NCBI RefSeq assembly: GCF_019212185.1
Contig: NZ_CP078138.1
Span: 1,036,501 to 1,100,500 of the forward strand
Direction of reading: 5' to 3'
DNA: 64,000 nucleotides
Source: Pseudomonas fluorescens
GTDB taxonomy: Bacteria > Pseudomonadota > Gammaproteobacteria > Pseudomonadales > Pseudomonadaceae
Shown: positions 15,098 through 26,070 of the stretch, in pieces
How the letters are laid out: every line of letters begins with the position of its first letter
Position numbering within the stretch: the stretch's first letter is position 1
Made by a program: the position numbers and the translations under genes
Notes under the pieces: model-generated
What the model saw: the letters and a program-made list of their open reading frames with translations, nothing else
Database searches by the model: none
What the model was told of the DNA's origin: nothing

Positions 15098-15556
15098 GTG
15101 TCGAGCAAGCTAGAAGAGTTGCAGGCCTTGCTGGCCCCGGTGGTCGTGGCCCTAGGCTATGAATGCTGGGGTATCGAGTTTTCGGCTCAGGGTCGTCACT
15201 CGATGTTGCGCGTTTATATCGATAAAGAAGGCGGAGTGCTGGTGGACGATTGCGCCATTGTCAGCCGTCAGATCAGCGGCGTCCTGGACGTAGAAGATCC
15301 AATCTCCGTTGAATACACCCTTGAAGTTTCCTCGCCTGGCATGGAACGCCCGCTGTTCACTCTTGAGCAGTTTGCAAAATTTGCCGGTGAACAAGTGAAG
15401 ATCAAGCTGCGCTCGCCTTTTGAAGGTCGACGCAACTTTCAGGGCCTTCTGCGCGCTGTAGAAGAGCAGGACGTCGTGGTGCAGGTAGATGACCATGAGT
15501 TCCTGTTGCCGATCGAGATGATCGACAAGGCCAACATTATTCCCAGTTTTGACTGA
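15098..15556 (+). CDS. rimP: Ribosome maturation factor RimP
   Basis: RimP is needed for 30S subunit maturation. The 152-residue protein has the family blocks [31 protein letters not shown] and [11 protein letters not shown], followed by a C-terminal SH3-like domain. The start is GTG at 15098 with AGGGGG about 7 bases upstream. It is the first gene of the rimP-nusA-infB operon, whose products all act in transcription or translation. Confidence 0.96.
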   Translation: MSSKLEELQALLAPVVVALGYECWGIEFSAQGRHSMLRVYIDKEGGVLVDDCAIVSRQISGVLDVEDPISVEYTLEVSSPGMERPLFTLEQFAKFAGEQVKIKLRSPFEGRRNFQGLLRAVEEQDVVVQVDDHEFLLPIEMIDKANIIPSFD

Positions 15557-15615
15557 GACGTGCCAGAAACTGCGGATCCCGCGGATCCAATGGCTTGCGA
15601 AAGGCGAGGCGTACG

Positions 15616-17097
15616 ATGAGCAAAGAAGTACTGCTGGTTGTTGAGTCGGTATCCAACGAAAAGGGTGTACCGGCAAACGTGATTTTTGAAGCGCTCGAGC
15701 TGGCTCTGGCCACTGCTACGAAGAAGCGTTTCGAGGACGAAGTCGATCTGCGTGTGGAAATCAATCGCCACACCGGTGCTTACGAGACATTCCGTCGCTG
15801 GACGGTGGTCGAGGAAGACGATCTTGACGATCCTGCCATTGAAACCTGGCCAAGCAAGGTTGCCGAGACGCACCCTGGCGCCAAGGTCGGTGATGTCGTC
15901 GAGGAAAAAATCGAATCGATCGAGTTCGGTCGTATCGCTGCACAGACTGCCAAGCAAGTCATCGTGCAGAAAGTTCGCGAGGCTGAGCGTGCCCAGGTGG
16001 TTGACGCTTACCGCGAGCGCCTGGGGGAAATCATCTCCGGCACTGTAAAAAAGGTCACCCGCGATAACGTGATCGTCGATCTGGGTAACAACGCCGAGGC
16101 GTTGCTGGCTCGTGAAGACATCATTTCTCGCGAAACTTTCCGAGTTGGCGTGCGTTTGCGTGCGCTGCTCAAGGAAATCCGCACCGAGAACCGCGGCCCG
16201 CAGTTGATCCTGTCGCGTACCGCACCGGAAATGCTGATCGAGCTGTTCCGCATCGAAGTGCCGGAAATTGCCGAAGGCCTGATCGAAGTAATGGCTGCGT
16301 CCCGTGATCCGGGTTCGCGTGCCAAGATCGCCGTCCGCTCCAAGGACAAGCGCATCGACCCGCAAGGTGCCTGCATTGGTATGCGCGGTTCGCGCGTTCA
16401 GGCGGTATCCGGTGAGTTGGGCGGTGAGCGTGTGGATATCGTTCTTTGGGACGATAACCCGGCGCAGTTCGTGATCAACGCCATGTCCCCGGCCGAGGTT
16501 GCGGCAATTATCGTTGACGAAGATGCCCATGCCATGGACATCGCCGTTGGCGCAGACAATCTGGCTCAGGCCATCGGTCGTGGTGGTCAGAACGTGCGTC
16601 TGGCGAGCCAGTTGACTGGCTGGACCCTGAACGTGATGACCGAATCGGACATCCAGGCCAAGCAGCAAGCAGAAACCGGCGACATCCTGCGCAACTTCAT
16701 CGACGAGCTGGAAGTCGACGAAGATCTGGCCCAGGTGCTGGTTGATGAAGGCTTCACCAGCCTGGAAGAGATTGCCTACGTACCGTTGGAAGAAATGCTC
16801 AACATCGATGGCTTTGACGAAGAAACCGTCAACGAGCTTCGCGCTCGTGCCAAGGATCGCTTGTTGACTAAAGCCATCGCTACTGAGGAAAAGCTGGCAG
16901 ACGCCCATCCGGCCGAAGACCTGCTCTCGCTTGAGGGTATGGACAAGGATTTGGCGATGGAACTGGCGGTGCGCGGCGTAGTTACCCGCGAAGACCTGGC
17001 CGAGCAGTCTATTGACGACCTGCTCGACATCGACGGCATTGACGATGATCGTGCCGGCAAGTTGATCATGGCCGCCCGAGCCCATTGGTTCGAGTAA
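15616..17097 (+). CDS. nusA: Transcription termination/antitermination factor NusA
   Basis: NusA binds RNA polymerase and modulates pausing, termination and antitermination. From ATG 15616 ([19 protein letters not shown]) it is 493 residues. It has an N-terminal polymerase-binding domain, an S1 domain (about 135-200), two KH domains ([12 protein letters not shown] and [13 protein letters not shown]) and two C-terminal acidic helix-hairpin-helix repeats (about 365-490). Seven codons upstream in frame are open but match nothing conserved. infB follows after 26 bases. Confidence 0.97.
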   Translation: MSKEVLLVVESVSNEKGVPANVIFEALELALATATKKRFEDEVDLRVEINRHTGAYETFRRWTVVEEDDLDDPAIETWPSKVAETHPGAKVGDVVEEKIESIEFGRIAAQTAKQVIVQKVREAERAQVVDAYRERLGEIISGTVKKVTRDNVIVDLGNNAEALLAREDIISRETFRVGVRLRALLKEIRTENRGPQLILSRTAPEMLIELFRIEVPEIAEGLIEVMAASRDPGSRAKIAVRSKDKRIDPQGACIGMRGSRVQAVSGELGGERVDIVLWDDNPAQFVINAMSPAEVAAIIVDEDAHAMDIAVGADNLAQAIGRGGQNVRLASQLTGWTLNVMTESDIQAKQQAETGDILRNFIDELEVDEDLAQVLVDEGFTSLEEIAYVPLEEMLNIDGFDEETVNELRARAKDRLLTKAIATEEKLADAHPAEDLLSLEGMDKDLAMELAVRGVVTREDLAEQSIDDLLDIDGIDDDRAGKLIMAARAHWFE

Positions 17098-17123
17098 TAG
17101 GCGCGGCCTGAGGAGAGAAGTGC

Positions 17124-19640
17124 ATGACGCAAGTCACGGTGAAACAACTGGCCTTTGAGGTCAAAACACCGGTAGAGCGCCTGCTGCAGCAGATGCGTGA
17201 GGCAGGTCTGCCGCACACCGCCGCCGATGAACATGTGACCGACAGTGAGAAGCAGTCCCTGCTGACTCACTTGAAAAGCAGCCACAAGGCGAAAGTGGAA
17301 GAACCGCGCAAAATCACGTTGCAGCGTAAAACCACCAGCACCCTGCGTGTTGCTGGCAGCAAAAGCATCAGCGTTGAAGTTCGCAAGAAGAAAGTCTTCG
17401 TACAGCGCAGCCCGGAAGAAATTGAAGCCGAGCGCAAGCGTGAGCTGGACGAACGCCGCGCGGTAGAAAATGCTGCTCGTCAGAAGGCTGAAGAAGAAGC
17501 CAAGCTGCGCGCCGAAGAAGAAGCGCGTCGCCAGCCTGCTGCTGCGCAAGCTGCTCCGGCGGCGGCTGTTGCCGCTCCGGCGCCAGTGGCCGAGCCAGTG
17601 CGTGAAGCACCGGTGGCTGCTGCACCGGCTCCTGACGCACGCAAGCGTGACGAACAGCGCCGTCCGGACAAACCGCGCGCAGACGATAACAATCGTCGTA
17701 GCGGCGGTGGCGATGGCGAGCGCAAAAACGCTCCGCATCGTGCTTCGGTCAAAGAGAAAGCGCCAGCGCCACGTGTTGCGCCACGGACTACCGACGAAGA
17801 AAGCGATGGCTTCCGTCGTGGTGGTCGCGGCAAGGCCAAGCTGAAGAAGCGCAACGCTCACGGTTTCCAGAGCCCAACCGGCCCTGTCGTGCGTGAAGTG
17901 AAGATCGGCGAAACCATCACTGTTGGCGACCTCGCTCAACAGATGTCGGTCAAGGCTGCTGAAATCATCAAGTTCATGTTCAAACTGGGTACTCCAGCGA
18001 CCATCAACCAGGTACTGGATCAGGAAACTGCCCAACTGGTTGCCGAGGAGCTGGGCCACAAAGTGACCCTGGTCAGCGACACCGCCCTGGAAGATTCCCT
18101 GGCTGAGTCCCTGAAGTTTGAAGGTGAGGCGGTTTCCCGTGCACCAGTCGTGACCGTAATGGGCCACGTTGACCATGGTAAAACCTCCCTGCTCGACTAC
18201 ATCCGTCGTGCCAAGGTTGCTGCTGGCGAAGCCGGTGGCATTACCCAGCACATCGGTGCATACCACGTTGAAACCGACCGTGGCATGGTGACGTTCCTCG
18301 ATACCCCGGGTCACGCCGCGTTTACCGCAATGCGTGCCCGTGGTGCCAAGGCGACCGACATCGTGATCCTGGTGGTTGCGGCGGACGACGGCGTAATGCC
18401 GCAGACCATCGAAGCCGTCCAGCACGCAGTAGCGGCTGGTGTGCCACTGGTGGTTGCAGTGAACAAGATCGACAAGCCGGGTGCAGACCTCGATCGCATC
18501 CGTAGCGAACTGTCGGTTCACGGCGTGACCTCGGAAGAGTGGGGCGGCGACACTCCATTCGTACCGGTTTCGGCGAAGATGGGTACTGGCGTCGACGAAC
18601 TGCTCGAAGCCGTTCTGCTGCAAGCCGAAGTTCTGGAACTGACCGCAACTCCGTCGGCTCCTGGCCGTGGCGTTGTGGTTGAGTCCCGCCTGGACAAGGG
18701 CCGTGGTCCGGTTGCAACCGTACTGGTTCAAGACGGTACTCTGCGCCAGGGCGACATGGTGCTGGTCGGTTCGAACTACGGCCGCGTGCGTGCCATGCTC
18801 GACGAGAACGGCAAGCCAATCAAGGAAGCCGGTCCGGCTATCCCGGTCGAGATCCTCGGCCTGGACGGTACCCCGGACGCTGGCGACGAGATGAGCGTGG
18901 TTGCCGACGAGAAGAAAGCCCGTGAAGTGGCTCTGTTCCGTCAAGGCAAGTTCCGCGAAGTCAAACTGGCTCGCGCTCACGCCGGCAAGCTGGAAAACAT
19001 CTTCGAGAACATGGGCCAGGAAGAGAAGAAGACGCTTAACATCGTCCTCAAATCCGACGTCCGTGGTTCGTTGGAAGCTCTGCAAGGCGCTCTGAACGGC
19101 CTGGGCAACGACGAAGTGCAAGTGCGCGTTGTCGGTGGCGGTGTCGGTGGTATCACCGAGTCCGACGCCAACCTGGCACTGGCCTCCAACGCGGTACTGT
19201 TCGGCTTCAACGTGCGTGCCGATGCTGGCGCACGCAAGATCGTCGAGCAGGAAGGTCTGGATATGCGTTACTACAACGTGATCTACGACATCATCGAAGA
19301 CGTCAAGAAAGCCCTGACCGGTATGCTCGGCAGCGACGTTCGCGAGAACATCCTGGGCGTGGCCGAAGTGCGTGACGTGTTCCGTTCGCCGAAGTTTGGC
19401 GCGATCGCCGGTTGCATGGTGATCGAAGGTGTTGTTCACCGTAACCGTCCAATCCGTGTACTGCGCGACGACATCGTTATCTTCGAAGGCGAGCTGGAAT
19501 CTCTGCGCCGCTTCAAGGATGACGCTTCCGAAGTACGTGCCGGCATGGAATGCGGTATCGGCGTGAAGAGCTACAACGACGTCAAAGTCGGTGACAAGAT
19601 CGAAGTCTTCGAGAAGGTTCAGGTTGCTCGCAGCCTCTAA
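17124..19640 (+). CDS. infB: Translation initiation factor IF-2
   Basis: A GTPase that brings initiator fMet-tRNA to the 30S subunit. The 838-residue protein starts [16 protein letters not shown] (the conserved IF2-N domain). A long, charged Ala/Glu/Arg-rich linker (about 90-250) and a second IF2-N domain (about 260-310) follow. The G domain has GHVDHGKTS near 347, DTPGH and NKIDKPGAD, and domains II-IV come after it. GGAGAGAAG precedes the ATG. The repetitive linker produces long shadow reading frames on the other strand. A terminator-like hairpin follows at 19712. Confidence 0.97.
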   Translation: MTQVTVKQLAFEVKTPVERLLQQMREAGLPHTAADEHVTDSEKQSLLTHLKSSHKAKVEEPRKITLQRKTTSTLRVAGSKSISVEVRKKKVFVQRSPEEIEAERKRELDERRAVENAARQKAEEEAKLRAEEEARRQPAAAQAAPAAAVAAPAPVAEPVREAPVAAAPAPDARKRDEQRRPDKPRADDNNRRSGGGDGERKNAPHRASVKEKAPAPRVAPRTTDEESDGFRRGGRGKAKLKKRNAHGFQSPTGPVVREVKIGETITVGDLAQQMSVKAAEIIKFMFKLGTPATINQVLDQETAQLVAEELGHKVTLVSDTALEDSLAESLKFEGEAVSRAPVVTVMGHVDHGKTSLLDYIRRAKVAAGEAGGITQHIGAYHVETDRGMVTFLDTPGHAAFTAMRARGAKATDIVILVVAADDGVMPQTIEAVQHAVAAGVPLVVAVNKIDKPGADLDRIRSELSVHGVTSEEWGGDTPFVPVSAKMGTGVDELLEAVLLQAEVLELTATPSAPGRGVVVESRLDKGRGPVATVLVQDGTLRQGDMVLVGSNYGRVRAMLDENGKPIKEAGPAIPVEILGLDGTPDAGDEMSVVADEKKAREVALFRQGKFREVKLARAHAGKLENIFENMGQEEKKTLNIVLKSDVRGSLEALQGALNGLGNDEVQVRVVGGGVGGITESDANLALASNAVLFGFNVRADAGARKIVEQEGLDMRYYNVIYDIIEDVKKALTGMLGSDVRENILGVAEVRDVFRSPKFGAIAGCMVIEGVVHRNRPIRVLRDDIVIFEGELESLRRFKDDASEVRAGMECGIGVKSYNDVKVGDKIEVFEKVQVARSL

Positions 19641-19711
19641 CTCGCGCACTTCAAGAGCCGCGATGGGCAGCCGCATGCAAATGCACGGCGCATCGCCCGG
19701 CCTCTAAACGC

Positions 19712-19746
19712 AACGCCCGGTCTGGCATTTGTCAGGCCGGGCGTTT
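19712..19746 (+). terminator. Hairpin between infB and rbfA
   Basis: AACGCCCGG and CCGGGCGTT form a perfect 9-base-pair outer stem, with a weaker inner CTG/CAG pairing. The downstream T run is short. Partial termination or RNA processing inside the operon is more likely than a full stop, because rbfA and truB belong to the same conserved cluster. Confidence 0.6.
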
Positions 19747-19799
19747 GCCGCTTTCAGACCACACGGGTTTCACCGTGAGGCAGTAACAGGTAACAAGAC

Positions 19800-20201
19800 A
19801 TGGCAAAAGAATACAGCCGTACCCAACGTATCGGCGATCAGATGCAGCGTGAGCTCGCTCAACTGATCCGTCGCGAAGTCAAAGACCCGCGCGTCGGCCT
19901 GGTCACCATTACCGCTGTTGAAGTCAGCCGTGACGTCGGTCACGCAAAGATCTTCATCACTGTGATGGGGCAGGACGGCGCAGAAGAAATCGGCCAGAGC
20001 ATCAAGGTGCTGAACTCCGCCGCCGGTTTCCTGCGCATGCAGTTGGCGCGCGAAATGAAGCTGCGCAGTGTGCCGCAATTGCATTTCCACTACGACGAAA
20101 GCGTCGTGCGTGGCGCGCACCTGTCGGCATTGATCGAGCGTGCTGTGGCTGAAGACAGCCAGCATTCGGTTGCGGCAGAAGCCGAAGACACCAAGGAGTA
20201 A
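19800..20201 (+). CDS. rbfA: 30S ribosome-binding factor RbfA
   Basis: RbfA is a late 30S assembly and cold-adaptation factor. The protein has 133 residues and a KH-like fold. It opens [19 protein letters not shown], carries [12 protein letters not shown], and has LHFHYDESV near residue 100. The acidic C-terminal tail is typical. truB starts 3 bases after its stop. Confidence 0.96.
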   Translation: MAKEYSRTQRIGDQMQRELAQLIRREVKDPRVGLVTITAVEVSRDVGHAKIFITVMGQDGAEEIGQSIKVLNSAAGFLRMQLAREMKLRSVPQLHFHYDESVVRGAHLSALIERAVAEDSQHSVAAEAEDTKE

Positions 20202-20204
20202 TCG

Positions 20205-21122
20205 GTGGCTCAGGTCAAGCGTATCCGTCGTAACGTCAGCGGCATCATCCTGCTCGACAAGCCGCTGGGGTTCACCTCCAATGCGGCCTTGCAGAAAGTC
20301 CGCTGGCTGCTCAATGCTGAAAAGGCCGGTCACACCGGCAGCCTCGATCCATTGGCGACTGGCGTTCTGCCGTTGTGCTTTGGTGAGGCCACCAAGTTCT
20401 CGCAATACCTGCTCGATTCCGACAAGGGCTATGAAACCCTCGCGCAATTGGGCAAGACCACCACCACGGCCGATGCCGAGGGTGAGGTTTTGCAGGAACG
20501 TCCGGTGACCGTTGGTCGCACCGATATCGAAGCGGTTTTGCCCGGTTTTCGTGGGCAAATCAGTCAGATACCGCCGATGTACTCGGCGCTCAAGCGTGAT
20601 GGCCAGCCGTTGTACAAGCTTGCACGTGCAGGTGAAGTGGTGGAGCGCGAACCGCGATCTGTTACTATTGCGCGCTTGGATTTGCTGGCCTTTGAAGGCG
20701 ACACTGCGCGTTTTGCCGTGGATTGCAGCAAAGGCACCTATATCCGTACCCTGGTGGAAGATATTGGTGAGCAGCTCGGTTGTGGCGCCTACGTTGCAGA
20801 ACTGCGACGTACCCAAGCCGGTCCATTCAGCCTGGCCCAGACGGTCACGCTGGAAGAGTTGGAAGCGGTACATGCCGAAGGCGGCAACGAAGCGGTTGAT
20901 CGCTTCCTGATGCCATCGGACAGCGGCCTGCTGGATTGGCCTCTGCTGCAGTTTTCCGAGGCAAGCTCGTTCTACTGGCTCAATGGCCAGCCGGTACGTG
21001 CCCCGGACGCGCCGAAATTTGGCATGGTACGCGTACAGGATCACAATGGTCGCTTCATCGGAATCGGTGAAGTGAGCGAAGACGGGCGCATCGCGCCGCG
21101 TCGACTGATTCGGTCGGAATGA
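20205..21122 (+). CDS. truB: tRNA pseudouridine(55) synthase TruB
   Basis: TruB converts U55 of the tRNA T arm to pseudouridine and also acts as a tRNA chaperone. The protein has 305 residues. The catalytic Asp48 lies in [12 protein letters not shown], and RNA-contact motifs such as KGYET and SKGTYIRTL are present. The short C-terminal PUA-like domain is present. The start is GTG at 20205, 3 bases after rbfA, with AAGGAG overlapping the rbfA stop. Confidence 0.97.
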   Translation: MAQVKRIRRNVSGIILLDKPLGFTSNAALQKVRWLLNAEKAGHTGSLDPLATGVLPLCFGEATKFSQYLLDSDKGYETLAQLGKTTTTADAEGEVLQERPVTVGRTDIEAVLPGFRGQISQIPPMYSALKRDGQPLYKLARAGEVVEREPRSVTIARLDLLAFEGDTARFAVDCSKGTYIRTLVEDIGEQLGCGAYVAELRRTQAGPFSLAQTVTLEELEAVHAEGGNEAVDRFLMPSDSGLLDWPLLQFSEASSFYWLNGQPVRAPDAPKFGMVRVQDHNGRFIGIGEVSEDGRIAPRRLIRSE

Positions 21123-21198
21123 CCGAAAACCGGTCTGTGTAACAGCAGGCTGGCGAGTGTGGCTGTTAACAGGCACGGTCAACACTCATTTATAGATA

Positions 21199-21246
21199 CA
21201 GGGATTTGTCCCTGGCCTGTTGAAACTGTTTTTCTGAAACAGTTTC
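21199..21246 (+). promoter_or_regulatory. Tandem hairpins in the rpsO leader
   Basis: CAGGGA-TTTG-TCCCTG (21199-21214) is followed by GAAACTGTTT-loop-AAACAGTTTC (21222-21231 with 21237-21246). The second ends 20 bases before the rpsO ATG, just before the AAAAGGA ribosome site. Ribosomal protein S15 represses its own mRNA in E. coli, so this is a plausible autoregulatory leader. Confidence 0.5.
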
Positions 21247-21265
21247 CTGATAAAAGGATTGCCTC

Positions 21266-21535
21266 ATGGCTCTCGACGTTCAAGAAAAAGCTCAAATCGT
21301 AGCTGACTACCAGCAAGCCGTTGGTGACACTGGTTCTCCAGAAGTGCAAGTTGCACTGCTGACCCACAACATCAACAAGCTGCAAGGTCACTTCAAGGCC
21401 AACGGTAAAGATCACCACTCCCGTCGTGGTCTGATCCGCATGGTAAACCAGCGTCGTAAGCTGCTGGACTACCTGAAAGGCAAGGACGTGAGCCGTTACA
21501 GCGCTCTGATCGCTCGCCTGGGTCTGCGTCGCTAA
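21266..21535 (+). CDS. rpsO: 30S ribosomal protein S15
   Basis: A primary 16S rRNA-binding protein of the small subunit platform that also contacts 23S rRNA. The 89 residues match the universal length. The sequence has [14 protein letters not shown], the rRNA-binding [15 protein letters not shown] helix-loop and the [14 protein letters not shown]-terminus. AAAAGGA lies about 8 bases before the ATG. It is followed by pnp, the usual pair, across a 196-base gap. Confidence 0.98.
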   Translation: MALDVQEKAQIVADYQQAVGDTGSPEVQVALLTHNINKLQGHFKANGKDHHSRRGLIRMVNQRRKLLDYLKGKDVSRYSALIARLGLRR

Positions 21536-21731
21536 TCAGCGATTGCGCTAGAGGTTGGTTGTCTGTCTTGCGTCAGTGGGTTTCCCACGGGCGCAGGGCA
21601 GGCTCCCAGCCTCAAGTTTTATCTGGACACACGTTTTACCAGGACAATACAGGCCGGGCCGATTCCCGGGGTTGCCCAAGAATTTCGCAAGAAACCAGTT
21701 CCCCCAAGAGCCACAAAGAAGGTAGGACACC

Positions 21732-23837
21732 GTGAACCCGGTAATCAAAAAATTCCAGTTCGGTCAGTCGACCGTTACCCTCGAGACTGGCCGTATCGCC
21801 CGTCAGGCCTCCGGCGCAGTATTGGTCACCGTTGACGACGACGTCAGCGTATTGGTGACCGTGGTTGGCGCCAAGCAAGCCGATCCAGGCAAGGGCTTCT
21901 TCCCTCTGTCTGTTCACTACCAGGAAAAAACCTACGCCGCCGGCAAGATCCCTGGCGGTTTCTTCAAGCGTGAAGGCCGTCCTTCCGAGAAAGAAACCCT
22001 GACTTCCCGACTGATCGACCGTCCGATCCGTCCGCTGTTCCCGGAAGGCTTCATGAACGAAGTGCAGGTTGTCTGCACCGTCGTTTCCACCAGCAAGAAG
22101 ACCGATCCGGACATCGCTGCGATGATCGGTACCTCGGCTGCCCTGGCTATCTCCGGTATTCCTTTCGATGGCCCGATCGGCGCTGCCCGCGTTGCCTTCC
22201 ACGAAAGCACCGGCTACCTGCTGAACCCGACTTACGAGCAACAGAAAGCTTCGAGCCTGGACATGGTCGTTGCCGGTACCTCGGAAGCGGTACTGATGGT
22301 TGAATCGGAAGCCAAAGAGCTGACCGAAGACCAGATGCTGGGCGCGGTACTGTTCGCCCACGACGAGTTCCAGGTGGTGATCAACGCCGTCAAGGAACTG
22401 GCAGCCGAAGCGGCCAAGCCAACCTGGACCTGGGCTCCACAACCGGAAGCCACCGAACTGCTGGGCGCTATCCGTGCCGAGTTCGGCGAAGCGATCTCCC
22501 AGGCCTACACCATCACCATCAAGGCCGACCGCTATGCGCGTCTGGGCGAGCTGCGTGACCAGGTCGTTGCCAAGCTGTCCGGCGAAGAAGGCCAGCCTTC
22601 TTCCAGCGAAGTCAAAGCGGCTTTCGGTGAAATTGAATACCGCACCGTTCGCGAAAACATCGTTAACGGCAAGCCACGTATCGACGGTCGCGACACCCGC
22701 ACCGTGCGTCCGCTGAACATCGAAGTCGGCGTTCTGCCAAAGACCCACGGTTCGGCACTGTTCACCCGTGGCGAAACCCAGGCACTGGTTGTTGCAACCC
22801 TGGGCACCGCCCGTGACGCGCAACTGCTGGACACCCTGGAAGGCGAGAAAAAAGACCCGTTCATGCTGCACTACAACTTCCCTCCGTTCTCGGTGGGCGA
22901 GTGTGGTCGCATGGGTGGCGCTGGTCGTCGCGAAATCGGTCACGGCCGTCTGGCCCGTCGTTCGGTTCAGGCCATGTTGCCTGCCGCTGACGTGTTCCCG
23001 TACACCATTCGTGTGGTGTCGGAAATCACCGAATCCAACGGTTCCAGCTCGATGGCTTCCGTTTGCGGTGCTTCCCTGGCCCTGATGGACGCCGGTGTGC
23101 CGATGAAGGCGCCGGTTGCCGGTATCGCCATGGGTCTGGTTAAAGAAGGCGAGAAATTCGCAGTCCTGACCGACATCCTGGGTGACGAAGACCACCTGGG
23201 CGACATGGACTTCAAAGTAGCCGGTACCTCGAAAGGTGTGACCGCGCTGCAGATGGACATCAAGATCAAGGGCATCACCGAAGAGATCATGGAAATCGCT
23301 CTGGGCCAAGCCCTGGAAGCGCGCCTGAACATCCTCGGCCAGATGAACCAGATCATTGGCCAGTCGCGTACCGAGCTGTCGGAAAACGCTCCGACCATGA
23401 TCGCGATGAAGATCGATACCGACAAAATCCGTGATGTTATCGGTAAAGGCGGCGCGACCATTCGTGCGATCTGTGAAGAAACCAAGGCTTCGATCGACAT
23501 CGAAGACGACGGTTCGATCAAGATCTTCGGTGAAACCAAGGAAGCGGCTGAAGCGGCACGTCAGCGCGTACTGGGCATCACCGCTGAAGCCGAGATCGGC
23601 AAGATCTACGTCGGCAAGGTTGAGCGCATCGTCGACTTCGGCGCGTTCGTCAACATCCTGCCAGGTAAGGACGGTCTGGTTCACATCTCGATGCTGAGCG
23701 ACGCTCGCGTTGAGAAAGTGACCGACATCCTGAAAGAAGGCCAGGAAGTGGAAGTGCTGGTACTGGACGTGGACAACCGCGGTCGTATCAAGCTGTCCAT
23801 CAAGGACGTAGCAGCAGCCAAGGCGTCGGGCGTTTAA
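21732..23837 (+). CDS. pnp: Polyribonucleotide nucleotidyltransferase (PNPase)
   Basis: A 3'-to-5' phosphorolytic exoribonuclease of the RNA degradosome. The 701-residue product has two RNase PH-type domains (about 1-200 and 310-540) separated by a helical linker, a KH domain near 552-612 ([17 protein letters not shown]) and an S1 domain near 620-690. The start is GTG at 21732 ([12 protein letters not shown]) with AAGGTAGGA upstream. The 196-base leader contains short inverted repeats. PNPase mRNAs are often controlled by RNase III cleavage there, but I cannot identify a site. An intrinsic terminator follows. Confidence 0.98.
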   Translation: MNPVIKKFQFGQSTVTLETGRIARQASGAVLVTVDDDVSVLVTVVGAKQADPGKGFFPLSVHYQEKTYAAGKIPGGFFKREGRPSEKETLTSRLIDRPIRPLFPEGFMNEVQVVCTVVSTSKKTDPDIAAMIGTSAALAISGIPFDGPIGAARVAFHESTGYLLNPTYEQQKASSLDMVVAGTSEAVLMVESEAKELTEDQMLGAVLFAHDEFQVVINAVKELAAEAAKPTWTWAPQPEATELLGAIRAEFGEAISQAYTITIKADRYARLGELRDQVVAKLSGEEGQPSSSEVKAAFGEIEYRTVRENIVNGKPRIDGRDTRTVRPLNIEVGVLPKTHGSALFTRGETQALVVATLGTARDAQLLDTLEGEKKDPFMLHYNFPPFSVGECGRMGGAGRREIGHGRLARRSVQAMLPAADVFPYTIRVVSEITESNGSSSMASVCGASLALMDAGVPMKAPVAGIAMGLVKEGEKFAVLTDILGDEDHLGDMDFKVAGTSKGVTALQMDIKIKGITEEIMEIALGQALEARLNILGQMNQIIGQSRTELSENAPTMIAMKIDTDKIRDVIGKGGATIRAICEETKASIDIEDDGSIKIFGETKEAAEAARQRVLGITAEAEIGKIYVGKVERIVDFGAFVNILPGKDGLVHISMLSDARVEKVTDILKEGQEVEVLVLDVDNRGRIKLSIKDVAAAKASGV

Positions 23838-23875
23838 TCACCCCCAACGTTTGAGCGCTACAACCTTGTAAGAAA

Positions 23876-23908
23876 TGCCCCGCACCGAAAGCTGCGGGGT
23901 ATTTTTTT
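23876..23908 (+). terminator. Terminator of the rimP-pnp operon
   Basis: CCCCGCA and TGCGGGG stem around CCGAAAGC, then TA and seven T. Confidence 0.9.
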
Positions 23909-23937
23909 GCCCGCAGGAAAATCACACCTCGGGGAAG

Positions 23938-23966
23938 TTGCCTGGCCTCAAGGTCAGTGCTAGGTT
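23938..23966 (+). promoter_or_regulatory. Promoter of tRNA-Thr
   Basis: TTGCCT (23938-23943), a 17-base spacer, then TAGGTT (23961-23966). This places the start about 7 bases upstream of the tRNA. Confidence 0.6.
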
Positions 23967-23975
23967 TAGCCCACC

Positions 23976-24051
23976 GCCCGTGTAGCTCAGCCGGTAGAGC
24001 AGCGCACTCGTAACGCGAAGGTCGCAGGTTCGATTCCTGTCTCGGGCACCA
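23976..24051 (+). tRNA. tRNA-Thr (anticodon CGT)
   Basis: A 76-base tRNA with CCA encoded. The acceptor GCCCGTG pairs with CTCGGGC, leaving one U-U mismatch at 6-67. The D arm is GCTC/GAGC. The anticodon loop CTCGTAA gives CGT. The T arm GCAGG/CCTGT carries TTCGATT. The anticodon stem has non-canonical pairs at 27-43 (G-A) and 31-39 (A-C). The identity is clear from the overall fold and anticodon. Confidence 0.93.
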
Positions 24052-24185
24052 GGCACCACTTGTTTTCAAATGATCCCGAATGGTTCTGAAGGCCAGGTAA
24101 GCCAGATAGCACGCGGTTTATTTGCGTCAGAGAGATCCTTGATGATCCACATCCATCTTCCATTCCCCAGATCAACGAGAACGTC

Positions 24186-24491
24186 ATGACCGACAAGACA
24201 TTGACCCAAGAAGCCAGGCACGAGAAAGCACTCAAGCAGTACGCACTGGAAACGCCTGATTTGATTGAAGAGATCAAGGACTTGAGTCCTGACGATCAGA
24301 AAGACCAGATCCAGTGGGCGTTCGAGGATGAGGCCGAAGCTCAGGGCTTGCAGCCGTGGGAGCTGACCCTCAAGTACACCTCGACGCCAGAGGAATTCGA
24401 AGCGCAGCGTCTTGTATTGCACAAGGAGGCGGCAGAGGTGCTGGGTGTCGAGTGGGATGAGTACTGCGAGATGAATAATCTTGTAGTTTAG
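24186..24491 (+). CDS. Small conserved acidic protein (DUF6388-like)
   Basis: A 101-residue soluble protein starting MTDKTLTQEARHEKALKQY, with LIEEIKDLSPDDQKDQIQWAFEDEAEAQGLQPWELTL in the centre, read as two adjoining blocks. It is acidic and probably all-helical, with no signal peptide. Small proteins of this type are common in Pseudomonas. I recall the label DUF6388 but am not certain of it, and the function is unknown. AACGAGAACGTC precedes the ATG. It is a lone gene between tRNA-Thr and nadC, facing nadC across a hairpin. Confidence 0.75.
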   Translation: MTDKTLTQEARHEKALKQYALETPDLIEEIKDLSPDDQKDQIQWAFEDEAEAQGLQPWELTLKYTSTPEEFEAQRLVLHKEAAEVLGVEWDEYCEMNNLVV

Positions 24492-24502
24492 AAGCAGTTG
24501 CG

Positions 24503-24542
24503 AGCGGCAAGTCAGCAGCAAAGCTGCTTCGAACTTGCCGCT
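24503..24542. repeat. Inverted repeat between the small protein gene and nadC
   Basis: AGCGGCAAG (24503-24511) pairs with CTTGCCGCT (24534-24542), with an inner GCAGC/GCTGC. It resembles the dispersed AGCGGCAAGC palindromes of pseudomonads and probably serves as a two-way terminator between these convergent genes. Confidence 0.55.
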
Positions 24543-24553
24543 TGTAGCTGTTC

Positions 24554-25402
24554 TCAGATCGCCAGGCGCATCGAAAGATCGACTGCTTTAACATCCTTGG
24601 TCATCGCGCCAATTGAGATGTAGTCCACACCGGTCTCGGCAATTGGCCGCAAGGTGCTTTCATTGACACCGCCGCTGGCTTCCAGCTTGGCCTTGCCCGC
24701 GTTCAGGCGCACGGCTTCGCGCATGTCATCCAGGCTCAGTTCATCAAGCATGATGATGTCGGCACCCGCCGCCAGGGCTTCCTTGAGCTCCGACAGATTC
24801 TCCACTTCCACTTCCACCGGCTTGCCTGGGGCGATCTTGTGCGCGGCGGCGATGGCTTGGGCGATACCGCCGCAAGCCGCGATGTGGTTTTCCTTGATCA
24901 GAAACGCGTCGTACAAGCCAATACGGTGGTTGTGGCAGCCGCCGCAGGTCACCGCGTATTTTTGCGCCAGACGCAGTCCCGGCAGGGTCTTGCGGGTGTC
25001 GAGGAGTTTGACCTGGGTATCGGCGACGAAGTCGGCCAGGTATTGCGCGCGGGTAGCAACACCAGAGAGCAGTTGTATGAAGTTCAGCGCGCACCGCTCG
25101 CCAGTCAGTAGCGAACGGGCCGGACCTTCGAGGTGAAATAGCACTTGATTGGGATTCACTCGCTCACCGTCGCGCACCTGCCAATGGACGGCAACCCGCG
25201 GGTCGAGCTGGCGAAACACCGCGTCGACCCAGGCAGTACCGCAGATGACTGCGGCGTCACGGGTGATGATGGTGGCCTTGGCCAGGCGCTCGGCGGGGAT
25301 CAACTGGGCGGTGATGTCGCCGCTGCCGATGTCTTCCAGCAACGCACGGCGCACGTTGGCTTCGATTTCGGCGGTCAGGTCGGCGAGGCGTAGATTCGGC
25401 AT
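24554..25402 (-). CDS. nadC: Nicotinate-nucleotide pyrophosphorylase (carboxylating), QAPRTase
   Basis: NadC converts quinolinate and PRPP to nicotinate mononucleotide in de novo NAD synthesis. The 282-residue product starts [21 protein letters not shown]. It has the EDIGSGDIT block, the [10 protein letters not shown] substrate loop, the [21 protein letters not shown] region with active-site basic residues, and the C-terminal EASGGVNE and DYISIGAMT phosphate-binding segments. The frame is open 13 codons further, but ATG at 25402 has GTGGAG about 7 bases upstream. It diverges from ampD, which begins 107 bases away. Confidence 0.96.
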   Translation of the reverse strand: MPNLRLADLTAEIEANVRRALLEDIGSGDITAQLIPAERLAKATIITRDAAVICGTAWVDAVFRQLDPRVAVHWQVRDGERVNPNQVLFHLEGPARSLLTGERCALNFIQLLSGVATRAQYLADFVADTQVKLLDTRKTLPGLRLAQKYAVTCGGCHNHRIGLYDAFLIKENHIAACGGIAQAIAAAHKIAPGKPVEVEVENLSELKEALAAGADIIMLDELSLDDMREAVRLNAGKAKLEASGGVNESTLRPIAETGVDYISIGAMTKDVKAVDLSMRLAI

Positions 25403-25509
25403 AACGTGCTCCACAAACAAAGTGGCCCGATTATAGGGCAAGTGATCGCAACCGGGGGGGCGATCGCGGCATACTGAACGCTGTCAAAGTCGTTGTCGAA
25501 GGAACCCGT

Positions 25510-26070
25510 ATGCAGTTGGACCGCGCGAGCGGTTGGTTTGATGGTGTGCATCATTGCCCGTCGCCCAACTTCAATGCCCGCCCCTCAGGTGAAGTCTCCC
25601 TGCTGGTGATCCACAACATCAGCCTGCCCCCGGCGCAATTCGCCACGGGCAAGGTGCAGGAGTTTTTCCAGAATCGCCTGGATGTCACCGAACATCCCTA
25701 CTTTGCAGGGATCGCCGACCTGCGCGTTTCTGCACACTTTCTCATCGAACGTGACGGCGCGATCACGCAGTTTGTCTCTTGTCTTGATCGCGCCTGGCAT
25801 GCCGGCGTTTCGCGGTTTGACGAGCGTGAAGGGTGTAATGATTTTTCCCTGGGCATCGAGCTGGAGGGCACTGATGATTTGCCGTTCAGCGACGCCCAGT
25901 ATCAGGCTCTGACGGATCTGACCCGGCAGTTGCAGGCGGCGTTCAGTGCCATTACCACCGAACGTATCCAGGGCCACAGCGATATCGCGCCTGGACGCAA
26001 GACTGACCCGGGACCGGCATTCGACTGGACGCGTTATCGCGCCGCGCTGAAGCAAGGAGAAGCACAATGA
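25510..26070 (+). CDS. ampD: 1,6-anhydro-N-acetylmuramyl-L-alanine amidase AmpD
   Basis: A cytoplasmic zinc amidase that recycles muropeptides. Its loss raises the inducers of AmpR-dependent AmpC beta-lactamase. The protein has 186 residues of the N-acetylmuramoyl-L-alanine amidase type 2 family. Zinc ligands read as His35 (LLVIHNIS), His156 (QGHSDIAPGRKTDPG) and Asp166, with catalytic Glu117 in GIELEGTDD and Lys164. AAGGAA lies 8 bases before the ATG. It overlaps ampE by 4 bases. Confidence 0.96.
   Translation: MQLDRASGWFDGVHHCPSPNFNARPSGEVSLLVIHNISLPPAQFATGKVQEFFQNRLDVTEHPYFAGIADLRVSAHFLIERDGAITQFVSCLDRAWHAGVSRFDEREGCNDFSLGIELEGTDDLPFSDAQYQALTDLTRQLQAAFSAITTERIQGHSDIAPGRKTDPGPAFDWTRYRAALKQGEAQ

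Noticed and set aside
16776..19676. 966-codon minus-strand open frame opposite infB and the nusA end
   Set aside because: Mirror frame of infB. Its His/Val/Phe-rich composition is typical of antisense shadows.
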